Assembly (NCBI GenBank): GCA_050735975.1
Contig: JBOHVS010000067.1
Location: 1 to 58,758, forward strand
Reading direction: 5' to 3'
Source: DATMBL01 sp050735975
GTDB lineage: Bacteria; Desulfobacterota; Binatia; UBA9968
DNA: 58,758 nt
Of the stretch, positions 8,661-18,000 are shown piece by piece. Below the pieces are notes generated by a model. That model worked only from the letters and a program-made list of their open reading frames with translations, made no database searches and was not told the DNA's origin. Position numbers and translations under genes: made by a program. The first letter of the stretch is position 1. Each line of letters begins with the position of its first letter.

Positions 8661-9614
8661 TTAGAAAGATTGAAACCGGTTTGTGGTCTTGAGCCGCGAA
8701 AACGGGTTCGCTAGGCGTTCCAAGCGCTGCTTTAACTTGTACCAATCCACGCCCGCGAATTTATAGAGGTCGAACGTTTTCGGTTCCGCGCGATCTCCCG
8801 TCCAGAAACAGACTCCGAATCGACCTGCGGTAATCGCATGAGAGAAACCCTTCCACCGGCGGAGGACTTGCCAGGCTTCCCACATTTCAGAGGACCAGTG
8901 GATATCGTCGAAAACCACCACGCTGCCGTTGTTCAGATGAGGGGCCAAGCGCTCAAAGGACCGGCAGAGCGCATGTTTCTGCTTGTCTCCATCGATGTAT
9001 GCCATGTCCACCCCGTGCCGGAGTGTCGGAAAAATCCGATCGAGTGCATCAGTGAAGGAAGCATTGACCACCTCGAAGTTCCGTGCGACGCGACTCAGGT
9101 GGGTCTCCGCCAACTTAGCCAACTCTGATGAGCCCTCAACCGTGATGAACCTGTGACAGTCTCGCGCCGATGCCAGGTAACAACCGGAGATGCCGGCAGA
9201 ACTTCCCAATTCCAGGATCGTTTTCGCGCGCGTCGCATTAGCGCAGAGATACAAGAACGTCCCCCAACGCGGGAGCACGCTCGACACATAAGCGACCTGC
9301 GGCAACGAACGCACGAGAGTGCCCGCCTGAGAGAAACGATGTGTTGCGCTTTCAATGAACGTCCTGCCGGAAAACACGCTGACAAACTCGCCCTCGCGTT
9401 TGGCCAGTTCAGATCGAAGCGTCTCGATGCTGCTAACGATCCGGTCATCTTCGGGATTGAGTTCGCCGGATAGTAGAAACTCAATCGGTGAGCGCAAGGG
9501 ATCCGGCAAGTTATCCGTTAACATCCTCCGCAACTGGCGGCGGCCAACCCAAGAGGCCAGCCAAAGAATACCTCGATCCTCAGGCGCCGCGGTAAGATCA
9601 ATGGACGAGCTCAT
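8661..9614 (-). CDS. Class I SAM-dependent methyltransferase
   Basis: A 317-residue protein. About 110 residues of unassigned N-terminal sequence precede a Rossmann methyltransferase core: motif I ILELGSSAGISG, then FITVEGSSELA (acidic ribose-binding end), MAYIDGDKQK (motif IV) and VVVFDDIHWS. The DG/DK and DDI pattern resembles the catechol or caffeoyl-CoA O-methyltransferase family, whose members bind a divalent metal with such acidic residues. The position among sugar-modifying genes suggests O-methylation of a sugar or of the peptide product. ATG start at 9614, 15 bp after the degraded oxidoreductase gene. Confidence 0.82.
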   Translation of the reverse strand: MSSSIDLTAAPEDRGILWLASWVGRRQLRRMLTDNLPDPLRSPIEFLLSGELNPEDDRIVSSIETLRSELAKREGEFVSVFSGRTFIESATHRFSQAGTLVRSLPQVAYVSSVLPRWGTFLYLCANATRAKTILELGSSAGISGCYLASARDCHRFITVEGSSELAKLAETHLSRVARNFEVVNASFTDALDRIFPTLRHGVDMAYIDGDKQKHALCRSFERLAPHLNNGSVVVFDDIHWSSEMWEAWQVLRRWKGFSHAITAGRFGVCFWTGDRAEPKTFDLYKFAGVDWYKLKQRLERLANPFSRLKTTNRFQSF

Positions 9615-9629
9615 TGCCGTAAACGGTCG

Positions 9630-10731
9630 TCAGTCACTGCTAAAAGCGTTCTCCCTGGTTGGAACTTGCTCGATCGCTCGACTCGCTTGCGCCGGGACCT
9701 TGACGGGCTGGCCCGTCGAAATAGACTTCACGACAGCTAGAGCTACCTGGAGGGCGCTGCGCCCGTCCTCCAGTGTCGATTCTACTGGTGTATTTGTTCG
9801 GATCGCATCGATAAAATGGCGCCACTCGGTGCGATACGAATCGACGAAATCGCCGCCATATCGGAGTCCTGATACGCCCAAGGGAAAGGCTCTCAACGTG
9901 CGACCGATGCTTTGCACTCGATCCTTGAGGCCGCCCGGGTGATTTAGCGAGGAAGCGTGTTCCAGGCCGTCAAAGCGATAACAGTCAATACGCATACAGC
10001 GGCTCTCGCCATAAATTTCCAGTTCATTGCGCGCTATCGTGCGCTCGGAGAAGACCGAGCATGCCAGAACACCGTTGGCCATCCGCGCCGTCACGGTGGC
10101 GGTCTCAATCATCCCATTTCCCGGAGCGACTCGTCGCAAAGACCTCTTCGACCTCGCTTTGAAGCAAATAGCGCCAGAGGTCAAAATGGTGCACGGCCTG
10201 TTCGAAGAGCACGCCGCCTCCCTGTGTCCGATATCGTCTCCATTCGGGAACGTTCTCGTGGTAACTTGTGAGGACCGTGCGAATCATTTGGATCATGCCT
10301 AAAGTCCCGCGCCGGATGGTTTCTCGCGCTCGACGGACAAGCCGGTGCCACCGCAAATTGAAACCGAGCATGACTTTGTTGGAAGACTCTTTCGCTCGCC
10401 GAATCAGGAGGTCACGAGCGCCAGGGGCTTCTCCAGAAATATGTGTTTTCCCGCCGCCAGAGCCGCCAATGCCACTTCTACATGGAACTGAGCCGGCACG
10501 CAGACCGCAACGGCGTCTATAGACTGGTCACCCAGAAGGCGCTGGTATTCCGTGTATCGGTTCTTGATGTGGAACAGGTTCGCAGACCTTGTGCAGACGA
10601 TCAGCGCTGATGTCGGCCAAGGCGACAACTTCTGTTCCTTTGAGGCATCGAAGCGCCGGGAGATGCCGGGTTTCAGTGACCCTGCCGCAACCGATCAGAC
10701 CGAATCTTATCTGATTTCTACTAATGGCCAT
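9630..10731 (-). pseudogene. Gfo/Idh/MocA oxidoreductase gene broken by three frameshifts
   Basis: Four segments in shifting frames together rebuild one oxidoreductase of about 365 residues. Start at ATG 10731: MAISRNQIRFGLIGCGR (NAD loop). After a shift near 10590: SIDAVAVCVPAQFHVEVAL and FLEKPLAL. After a shift near 10425: MLGFNLRWHRL, GGGVLFEQAVHHFDLW. After a shift near 10125 at a GGGAAATGGG run: ATVTARMANGVLACSVF down to a stop at 9630. All family landmarks are present in order but no single frame is intact. It is either a decayed paralogue of the 7253-8329 gene or, less likely, a patch of sequencing indels. Confidence 0.85.
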
Positions 10732-10744
10732 ATACAGCCATAGC

Positions 10745-11701
10745 CTATTCAACTGTTCGCTGGCGAACTCCCGAGGGATTATGCCAATTTCGATATTGTT
10801 GAGGATATTTCTTGACGTAGCATTCCAGCAGACCGGCGTACTGCTGAATTGATTTTTCAAAACCGCGCTCCCGATCCCGGTCCGCCGTAATTGCGATCGG
10901 ACACTCGATGACGAGAGTTGATTCGTCGTTGTCCTCCTGAAGGCAAAACAAGGGAAGAATCGCCGCTCCGGATAGTTTTGCCAGGCTGACTATCCCCGTC
11001 GGAAAAAACACCGTATGGCCGAGAAATGGAACTGCAACAAATTTATGTCCGCGCCTGCCGTCTGCGCTAATGCAAATCACCGCATTCTCCCTCAGCCGTT
11101 TTGTTAGAGCCTTGGTAAAAGCAAGCGACTCCTGCGACCTGAGATAAAGAATCTCTTTGACGAACGGTTTTTCACAATCCTCAAAAAACCCCCTCACAAA
11201 ACGCTGCCTTAACCAGCTCGTGGTGCCGCCGCCGGCAAATCCTCCCATGTGAAAATCCGCGTGAACTTGGGTTATTTCGAAGCCATTTTGGCGCAAGATC
11301 TGCTTCGCCAGGAGCCTTCTGCCAAAATAACTGGTTTCCCACAGGATCGCGCCGTTGCCCTTGCTCAGAGCGCTGCGCAAATGTTCGAGGCCTCGAATAG
11401 TGGCCGATTGAAGGGCGGTTTCTGAGACGCCGGATCTCGGCACCGCGAACGTGTCCACCCAGAATTGACGGAACGATGAATGAACGATTCTCCGCATTCG
11501 GTGTTTACCCAAATCGCCGCCAAATGCCTCTACGAGGTTCTTCTCGCATAGGCGCCGTTTAGCGCGCGACAGGCGGTACGCCAGGAAGGCGATAGAGTTT
11601 ACGAGCAGCAAGGTCAATCGACGCGATGAAAGCCACGTCGCTACTCGCACGAGCGAAACTACCAAAAGAAGATACGGGTCTTTGGCTGCGATGAGCTTCA
11701 C
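10745..11701 (-). CDS. Lipid A biosynthesis acyltransferase-like protein (LPLAT superfamily)
   Basis: A 318-residue protein matching the LpxL/HtrB architecture. It has an N-terminal hydrophobic anchor (YLLLVVSLVRVATWL), a RLCEKNLVEAFGG block, and the C-terminal half with ISADGRRGHKFVAVPFLG and FFPTGIVSLAKLSGAAILPLF, the acceptor-side motifs of this superfamily. The usual H-x4-D/E catalytic motif is not seen; the corresponding stretch reads ILWETSYFGRRLL. The start is GTG at 11701, with no strong ribosome site. The family moves acyl groups from ACP to lipid precursors at the inner membrane. Here it could acylate the glycopeptide or have a non-canonical function. Confidence 0.75.
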   Translation of the reverse strand: MKLIAAKDPYLLLVVSLVRVATWLSSRRLTLLLVNSIAFLAYRLSRAKRRLCEKNLVEAFGGDLGKHRMRRIVHSSFRQFWVDTFAVPRSGVSETALQSATIRGLEHLRSALSKGNGAILWETSYFGRRLLAKQILRQNGFEITQVHADFHMGGFAGGGTTSWLRQRFVRGFFEDCEKPFVKEILYLRSQESLAFTKALTKRLRENAVICISADGRRGHKFVAVPFLGHTVFFPTGIVSLAKLSGAAILPLFCLQEDNDESTLVIECPIAITADRDRERGFEKSIQQYAGLLECYVKKYPQQYRNWHNPSGVRQRTVE

Positions 11702-11724
11702 AAAACCAGCAGAGAAAGAGCTTA

Positions 11725-11827
11725 GAGTTGAGGGTTGAGAGTCGAGGGGTTAAGAGAGGTTGAGGCTAAGGCTGAGGTTGAGCGCTTAAGAAAGGTTAAG
11801 GTTGAGTATAAACCCAACACCTAAGAC
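11725..11827. repeat. Left arm of a long inverted repeat (partner 14914-14992)
   Basis: The spacer 11702-11895 is built of short-period repeats: hexamers of AGGTTG/AGGCTA/AGGCTG type, then heptamers of CCCTAAA/CCCTACA type. Within it, 11725-11782 plus 11807-11827 match the reverse complement of 14914-14992 almost perfectly, including exact runs of 35 and 21 bases. The 24 bases at 11783-11806 are an extra copy of the AAGGTTAAGGTTGAG unit absent from the partner. The arms bracket the AMP-ligase and GT4 genes. Confidence 0.85.
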
Positions 11828-11895
11828 CCAACACCTGAGACCCTAGATCCAAACGACCCTAAACCCTACACCCTAAACTCTAAACCATTAACAAC

Positions 11896-13380
11896 CTAAA
11901 CCTTCCCGGACGCCAGCAATTCCCTACGGATTTTACCGGTGGGGCTCTTTGGAAAACGCTCTCTGAACTCAATCAAGCTCGGAACTTTGAAGTCGGCAAT
12001 TTTTCCGCGGCAATGCTCGATGATCTCTTCTTCCGTGCACGAGCCGTTCAAAACAATCATCGCCTTCAGCCTCTCATCGCCGAATGATGTCGGTAAACCG
12101 ACAACGACTGCTTCCTCTACTTTTGGATAACTCTCGAGCAGCTCCTCGATTTCGCGCGGATTGATCTTATAGCCTCCTTTATTGATAAAGAGCTTTTTTC
12201 GTCCAACCAGATAGAGGAGGCCGTTTTCGTCTTTTCTCCCGAGGTCGCCGGTGAAAAAGTAGCCGTTGCGAAATGACTCCTGGTTCGGCGCATCGGACCC
12301 GTCATAGCGCGCGATCGCCGCCGGGCTTCTAACGGCGACTTCGCCGATGTCATTGATGCCGGCGGGTCGCCCGGTTTCGTCATAAACCTCGACATGGACA
12401 CCGGCGATAGGATGGCCAACGGATTCTAACGATTTCTCGATGTTGGCGCTCAAGTCTACACTGATGGTTCCGGTTTCAGTCGATCCGTAAAGTTGCCGCA
12501 CGTACAGTCCAAAACGGTCGTGGAATTGGCGGTTCAGTTTGGCCGGCAGCGGCGCGCTGGCAGATATACAAAGGCGTAAGGAAGAAAAATCGGGCTGCCG
12601 CGGGAAATTGGTTTTCGCCAGAACTCCGAACATGAAGGGCACTCCGACGAAGACCGAGATTTTGTGTTTTTCAATCATATTCGCGACGGCCTGGCGGTCA
12701 AATTTCGCAGCCGGGTATAGAGTGGCTCCCGCTCGTATACTTGCCATCATGCTGCGCATCAAACCGTTGACGTGCGAAAAGGGTGTAACCCCAAGAAATT
12801 GATCCTCATGGGTTAATTCCAGGGTTTGCTTCAGGCTATTGAGCTCAAAAAGCAGATTCCGGTGGGTTCGCGAAATTCGTTTGGGACGTCCGGTTGAACC
12901 CGACGAGAATTGGTACATAACCGGGGCGTCAGGATCCGTTTTAACTCTGAAATCGGCGGAAGTTCCGGACGCCGATGCATGGGTGTGGTTCTCGACGAAC
13001 AATATCCGGCAGGAGGTTTCATGGAGTCGCAATACCTCTTGGCATAGACCGCCGAAGGATTGTGAGGTGATGATGTAGGAGGCGCCGGTCTCCTTAAGGA
13101 AGCGAGATAGTTCAGTTTCCTGATACTGATCATTCAATGGGACGACAATGGCTCCTAAACTTAGCGCCGCGAAGTAATTCGTAATGAATGTCGAACCATT
13201 GGGAAGAAGCATGGCCACCCGGTCGCCTGGACGGACTCCCGCATCGTAAAGTTGCGCAGCGAAAGCGAGAATCCTCTTTTCAAGTTGCCCGTAAGTGACA
13301 GCGGCCTCTCCCTCGACAATGGCAATTCGGTTGGAATTGCCCGCCGCGACGGTTGTGAACATTTCGGTCAGGGTGTTCAT
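11896..13380 (-). CDS. Acyl-CoA synthetase-like AMP-dependent ligase
   Basis: A 494-residue ANL-superfamily enzyme. FSSGSTGRPKRISRTH is the phosphate-binding loop (a variant with Arg-Ile where Gly-Val is usual), YGSTETGTI the A5 motif, GYFFTGDLGRKDENG the ATP ribose-binding Asp, and SPTGKIRREL the C-terminal catalytic lysine region. Length and the lack of a carrier domain fit a free-standing acyl-CoA or acyl-ACP ligase. It is not part of the contiguous NRPS genes and lies next to a glycosyltransferase and an acyltransferase, so it may activate an acyl group for sugar or lipid decoration. The TAG stop lies inside a GGTTTAGG repeat unit. ATG at 13380. Confidence 0.88.
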   Translation of the reverse strand: MNTLTEMFTTVAAGNSNRIAIVEGEAAVTYGQLEKRILAFAAQLYDAGVRPGDRVAMLLPNGSTFITNYFAALSLGAIVVPLNDQYQETELSRFLKETGASYIITSQSFGGLCQEVLRLHETSCRILFVENHTHASASGTSADFRVKTDPDAPVMYQFSSGSTGRPKRISRTHRNLLFELNSLKQTLELTHEDQFLGVTPFSHVNGLMRSMMASIRAGATLYPAAKFDRQAVANMIEKHKISVFVGVPFMFGVLAKTNFPRQPDFSSLRLCISASAPLPAKLNRQFHDRFGLYVRQLYGSTETGTISVDLSANIEKSLESVGHPIAGVHVEVYDETGRPAGINDIGEVAVRSPAAIARYDGSDAPNQESFRNGYFFTGDLGRKDENGLLYLVGRKKLFINKGGYKINPREIEELLESYPKVEEAVVVGLPTSFGDERLKAMIVLNGSCTEEEIIEHCRGKIADFKVPSLIEFRERFPKSPTGKIRRELLASGKV

Positions 13381-13484
13381 AGGCTGACGGTGTAGGGTTT
13401 AGTGGTTCAACCTAAACCTTAGCCTCAATCTCTGGTTTAGAGTTTGGAGCGTAGGGTTTAACTTCGAATGTCGAACTTCTTCAC
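13381..13484. repeat. Short-period GGTTTAG-type repeat spacer
   Basis: A 104-bp spacer made largely of GTAGGGTTTAG, CCTAAACC, CTTAGCCTCAA and GGTTTAGAGTTTGG units in both orientations. No gene is present. The repeat continues into the last codons and TAG stop of the upstream GT4 gene. Confidence 0.7.
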
Positions 13485-14732
13485 CTAGACCTCAACCTTC
13501 GGCTTCTCCTGTCGAGCCGCGACGATTTGATCAATCAAAGCGAAATAAGACTTCAGGTGCGCCTCGGGAGTCCATTTTTGAAGAAACGTCTCGTAACCTT
13601 TTCTGCCAAGCCGATCGCGGCAGGAGGGATCCGTCAGCAGTTGGTCAATGGCCGAAACCAGTTCTTCATCGGTTTTATAGACGAATCCACCGGCGCTTTC
13701 TTGAACCGGCTGCGCCATTCCACCCAGGTCGCGGGCGATAACCGGAGTTTGCTGTCTGAACGCCTCGTAAGTCACGAGAGGAGAAGAGTCGTAACATATG
13801 GAGGGCACAACGACCGCGATAGCATGCCGGTAAAGGACCTGAAGTTCCTGATCATCTTTGCGCCCTAGAAACCGGATGTTAGAAGCGCCTTCGGCCATTT
13901 GTCGCAAGCGCGGCTCGTAGGATCCTATGCCGGCGATCAGCAGGCGCGCCTTTTTTTGCCGACGGAACACTGGAATGATCGTTTGCAGGCCTTTAAGCTT
14001 TTCCAGGCGACCCACGAAAAGGAAATACGGCTGCTTCGACTCATCCCCAAGAATTTCGTCTTCTGTTGACGCAGCGGATTCAGAAGGGACAAAATAGGGA
14101 ATATGGACTGTCGGAATGTTTAAACCCATCTTTTGATGAATGTCCTTACTGAATAGGCTGGGAGCAATGAAGGCGTCGACGTGCTTCACGGCGGCTTCCA
14201 GCAAGCCGGAGTGGCGCCACAACTGCGGCGGCCGCCTGTACGTGAGGCAACAAGTGAAGCAAGACGGTTGCGTGCAGGGAGCCCGATTAAACTTGAACAA
14301 GACGTTCGTGGGACAGACGAGCCAGTACTCAAGCATCGTGTAGAGCTTGATCCCATGTCCGTACTGCAAGACTCTTGGTCCGCCGACCAAAGAGATATTG
14401 TGGTAGTGGATCACGTCGAAGCCTTTGTTCAGAATCTTTAAAATCTGTGCTGATTTGAACAATGGCAGTCCGGTCTGATGCGTCGCCAGCGGCGAGAGCA
14501 TGCCGAACGGGCTTTTGAGCCCATGGACGGTCACGTTTGGGTGATCCTGGTATTTGCCTATGGGGGAAAGCCCGCTCAAACGATAGGCGTCGATGCAGTG
14601 GATTACATCGACAGTGTGCTTGCGTCGCGCCAGCTCGTTCGACAATCGCTGCACAAAAATTCCATCACCTCCGAAGTTGTACGGAGGATAGAAGGTCGTG
14701 ATCATGCAAAAGCGAAGGGGGCGATCGGGCAT
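13485..14732 (-). CDS. Glycosyltransferase, family 4
   Basis: A 415-residue GT-B enzyme. FCMITTFYPPYNFGGDGIFV is the N-terminal acceptor-side loop. YFLFVGRLEKLKGLQTI and RLLIAGIGSYEPRL line the donor half, and SSPLVTYEAFRQQTPVIA corresponds to the E-x7-E region, with the first Glu replaced. A cysteine cluster CTQPSCFTCC near residue 150 is typical of one GT4 subgroup. It is the first gene after the thioesterase-bearing NRPS, which makes it the best candidate for glycosylating the peptide. The final residues PKVEV and the TAG stop are encoded by AGGTTGAGG-type repeat. ATG start at 14732. Confidence 0.88.
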   Translation of the reverse strand: MPDRPLRFCMITTFYPPYNFGGDGIFVQRLSNELARRKHTVDVIHCIDAYRLSGLSPIGKYQDHPNVTVHGLKSPFGMLSPLATHQTGLPLFKSAQILKILNKGFDVIHYHNISLVGGPRVLQYGHGIKLYTMLEYWLVCPTNVLFKFNRAPCTQPSCFTCCLTYRRPPQLWRHSGLLEAAVKHVDAFIAPSLFSKDIHQKMGLNIPTVHIPYFVPSESAASTEDEILGDESKQPYFLFVGRLEKLKGLQTIIPVFRRQKKARLLIAGIGSYEPRLRQMAEGASNIRFLGRKDDQELQVLYRHAIAVVVPSICYDSSPLVTYEAFRQQTPVIARDLGGMAQPVQESAGGFVYKTDEELVSAIDQLLTDPSCRDRLGRKGYETFLQKWTPEAHLKSYFALIDQIVAARQEKPKVEV

Positions 14733-15091
14733 TGCAAACCAGGCTTAGGTTAAGGTTTAGGTTTAGGCAGCCGGAGCAGAATGCAGTTCAGGTTCAGGGT
14801 TAAGGGTGTAGGGTTTAGGGGAAAGTCAGGTTAAGCGTTGAGGTCCTTACTGGTTAAGGGTTGAGGGTGTAGGGTTTAGGGAACTAGAACGTCGAACAGC
14901 CCTCGGGTCTCAGGTCTTAGGTGTTGGGTTTATACTCAACCTCAGCCTTAGCCTCAACCTCTCTTAACCTCTCGACTCTCAACCCTCGACTCTTAGCTCT
15001 CGTCAACTTTGAACATCGAACTTCCTTCGGGTTTATGGTCTTAGGTGTGAGGTGTTGGGTTTTAATCTTCAACTTAACCTTAACCTCAGCC
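14733..15091. repeat. Repeat-filled spacer with right arm of the long inverted repeat
   Basis: This 359-bp gene-free region between the terminal NRPS and the GT4 gene is almost entirely repeats. 14751-14768 has GGTTTAGGTTTAGG units. Two direct copies of GGGTGTAGGGTTTAGGG lie near 14804 and 14865. 14914-14992 is the reverse complement of 11725-11827 minus a 24-bp insert. 15062-15105 carries CTTAAC/CTCAGC hexamers and runs across the NRPS stop codon. No promoter or gene was recognised. Confidence 0.8.
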
Positions 15092-18000
15092 TCAGCCTGT
15101 CTTAGTCGTCTTCGCCAGGCAGGCTGTAAGCTCTTTCGCCAGGACTCGGACGTGCGGCTCCTGGAGCATGCCCAGGTGATTACCGGGAATTACCCTAATC
15201 TCCACCCCTCCGGCAGCCACACGATCCCAACCCTTCGTAGGACTGTGCAGGGAGAAAAAAGGCTGCATTCGGGCGCGGAATAGAGCGACGGGGCCCGGGT
15301 AAAGTCGCGGGTGGTACTTCCTCGACGCCCGGTACTGCGCCTGGGCGACTCTGTAGTGCCGCTCGGAAAATCCAAAGGAATCGCGCAAGTCTCGAATGCG
15401 CGAGGGAATATCATTCTGCGGCGAGTCACCTCGCGCTGAACGAAAGGCGCTATCCAGCTTTGTTTTGGCCATGGTCAACTTGAGTTTAATCAGACTTGAC
15501 CATTGGGATCGGGTGAGTTGCAAGGAGCCGATCAGCCAGGAGGGAATGTGTCGATGGAGGCTTTGAAAAAACCGCCACCACCAGGTTAACTTGCCGTACC
15601 CTCTGCCGATGCCGCTGTCTAATAGCGCCACAAGCGCCACCGACTCTCCATTTCCCCGGAGTTGACGCGCCATTTCGAAGGCCACGACGCCTCCGAAGCA
15701 GAGGCCTCCCAAAACGTAGGGGCCGTGGGGCTGAACGGTTCGTATTGTGTCGATGTAATAAGCCGCCATCGCTTCGATGTCGTCAAAGGGCTCTTCTGTT
15801 CCATCCAAGCCGCGAGCCTGTAGCGCGTAAAACGGTTGGTCTTGGCCCAAATGGTGGGCCAGGTTACGATAGCAAATAACATCCCCGAACAACTCATGCA
15901 CGCAAAAGAACGGCAGTTTAGAACCTTTGGGTTGGATCGCTACGAGAGAAGACGGATTTGTTAATGGACTTCTTTGGCTAACCAAGTCGGCCAGGTGCTC
16001 GATGGTTGCACCTTGAAATAGGATCGACAACGGAAGGCGCTTGTTAAATTCTTTCTCGATCTGAGCAAACAGCCGTACAGCAAGCAAAGAATGCCCCCCG
16101 AGCTCAAAGAAATCATCATAGATACCTATCTGCTTGAGCCCAAGGAGCTTGGCCCAAATCGCTACCAGCCTCTCATCTGTTGTGTTGCGAGGCGGCACGA
16201 ACGCCCTTGTAATTCGTCCCGCCTCGTCGCATGCAGGAAGAGCTCGGCGATCTATTTTTCCGTTGGGCGTGAGCCGAAAGGAGTCGAGCAGGATGAAAGA
16301 TGATGGCACCATAGAGCCAGGCAACCGCTGCTTTAGAAAATCACGCAATTCGTTGACCGTCAGCGACTGGTCCCGTTCGGGAACAATGTACGCCACGAGC
16401 CGCTTATCGTTTGAATCATCGTCCCGGAGCACAACCACCGACTGTCGCACGCCGGGATAGTCTTGTAGCAAACTCTCCAGTTCCTCGAGCTCGATCCGAA
16501 AGCCGCGCACCTTTACCTGGCGATCAGCGCGACCGGTGAACTCGACTGCGCCATCCGGCAAGTAGCGGCCGAGGTCGCCTGTCCGATACATCAGGTCGCC
16601 GGAAGTTGTTGTAAAAGGGTTGGCGACAAAGCGATCGAGAGTCATCGGTTCGTCATCCAGATAACCTTTCGACAAAAAGGGAGAGCGGATGCAGATTTCC
16701 CCCAACTCCCCGATGCCGGCCAAGTTAGGCGTCCCGTTGAGAACCAGTAACTGAGCATCCTCGATGCCACGGCCCAACGGGATCTTTTTTCCTTGTCCCG
16801 CATTCACAGGAACCGCCGCTGTTTCTGGAATCAGGTAATAACCCATCGCTTGAGGAGTCTCCGTCGCTCCGTAGAAACTAACGAAGCTTGCTGAAGGAGC
16901 CAACTGCGTCATCTTCGCTAGGAGCGCCTCTCTCAGAGTATCGCCCCCGAAGAAAATACGGCGCAAAGACTTGCATTGGACCGTTGCGTCATCGGCCAGG
17001 AGCTGGCCCATAGCCGGTGTCACATGAGCAATGCTTATATCGGCCTCGTTCAGCCAATCGGCTAAATGACCGGAAGCAATCTTCTCCGGGTCAGGGATGA
17101 AAAGTGTAGCCCCGAGCAATAAAGGAGTAAAAATATCCCTCAGGCAAGGATCGTGCGAAAGACCCGCGAGCAGGCTGAATCGATCTGTTTCGGTGAGCTC
17201 GAATGTCCGAATGTGCCATTCAAAAAAATGTGCCAGGGGCCCGTGGGGCCCCAGAATTCCCTTTGGTTTGCCCGTGGAACCCGACGTAAACGCAATATAT
17301 GCCCGATCATCCGGGGCAACAGTCACACCGGGAAAATCTGTAGAATAGGTATCAAGAAACCCGTCTTTCTGAGCCGTTGCTAACGAGGGTAGTTTAAGCC
17401 GAACGCGGCAGGGGACATCCTTAACAAATTCCTGCAAGACTTCAGGAACGGTCCTTTCCCCTTCGATCTCTATCCATCCCTTCGGTTTAGCCGCGCGCAA
17501 GTAATCAATGAGGCGCAGATCAGGATAGTCGGGGTCCAGAATCACGAAGGCTCCGCCTGCCTTAAGTATTCCTAATAGTGCCCAGACGAGCGAGGTATTG
17601 CGGTGAGCATAGATCGCGATCACGTCCTCCGGCTGGATCCCGGTCGCGACCAGGTAATTGGCGAGCTGGTTGGTTCTTCGCTCAAGCTCGTTGTAAGACC
17701 AGGTAGCCTTATTGTCAGCTATCGCCAACCCGTTCGGCACGCGCCGGGCTTGCTCGGAAAACCTTACTGCGACAGGCACAAAACCATTGGAGCCGAGAGG
17801 TTGCCCAGGGTTGGGTAAAGCTTCTTTCGCGCGCGGGGTCACGAGCGAGACAGCCGCTATTTTGAGGCCTGGACTTTCGACGATCTGCTCGAGGAGAAAA
17901 ACGAATTGCCCCAGCATCTCCACCATCCGAGGCTGGGAAAATAGGTCGGCGTTGTAGACCAGATCAAAGCCAATGCGCTGCTCTCGCTCCCGCACATACA

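Noticed and set aside
14751..14900. Eukaryotic telomere or plant contamination suggested by TTTAGGG units
   Set aside because: The units are degenerate, interspersed and bounded on both sides by intact bacterial NRPS and glycosyltransferase genes without introns.
14733..15091. CRISPR array
   Set aside because: The repeats are short, degenerate and contiguous, with no regular spacers and no cas genes.
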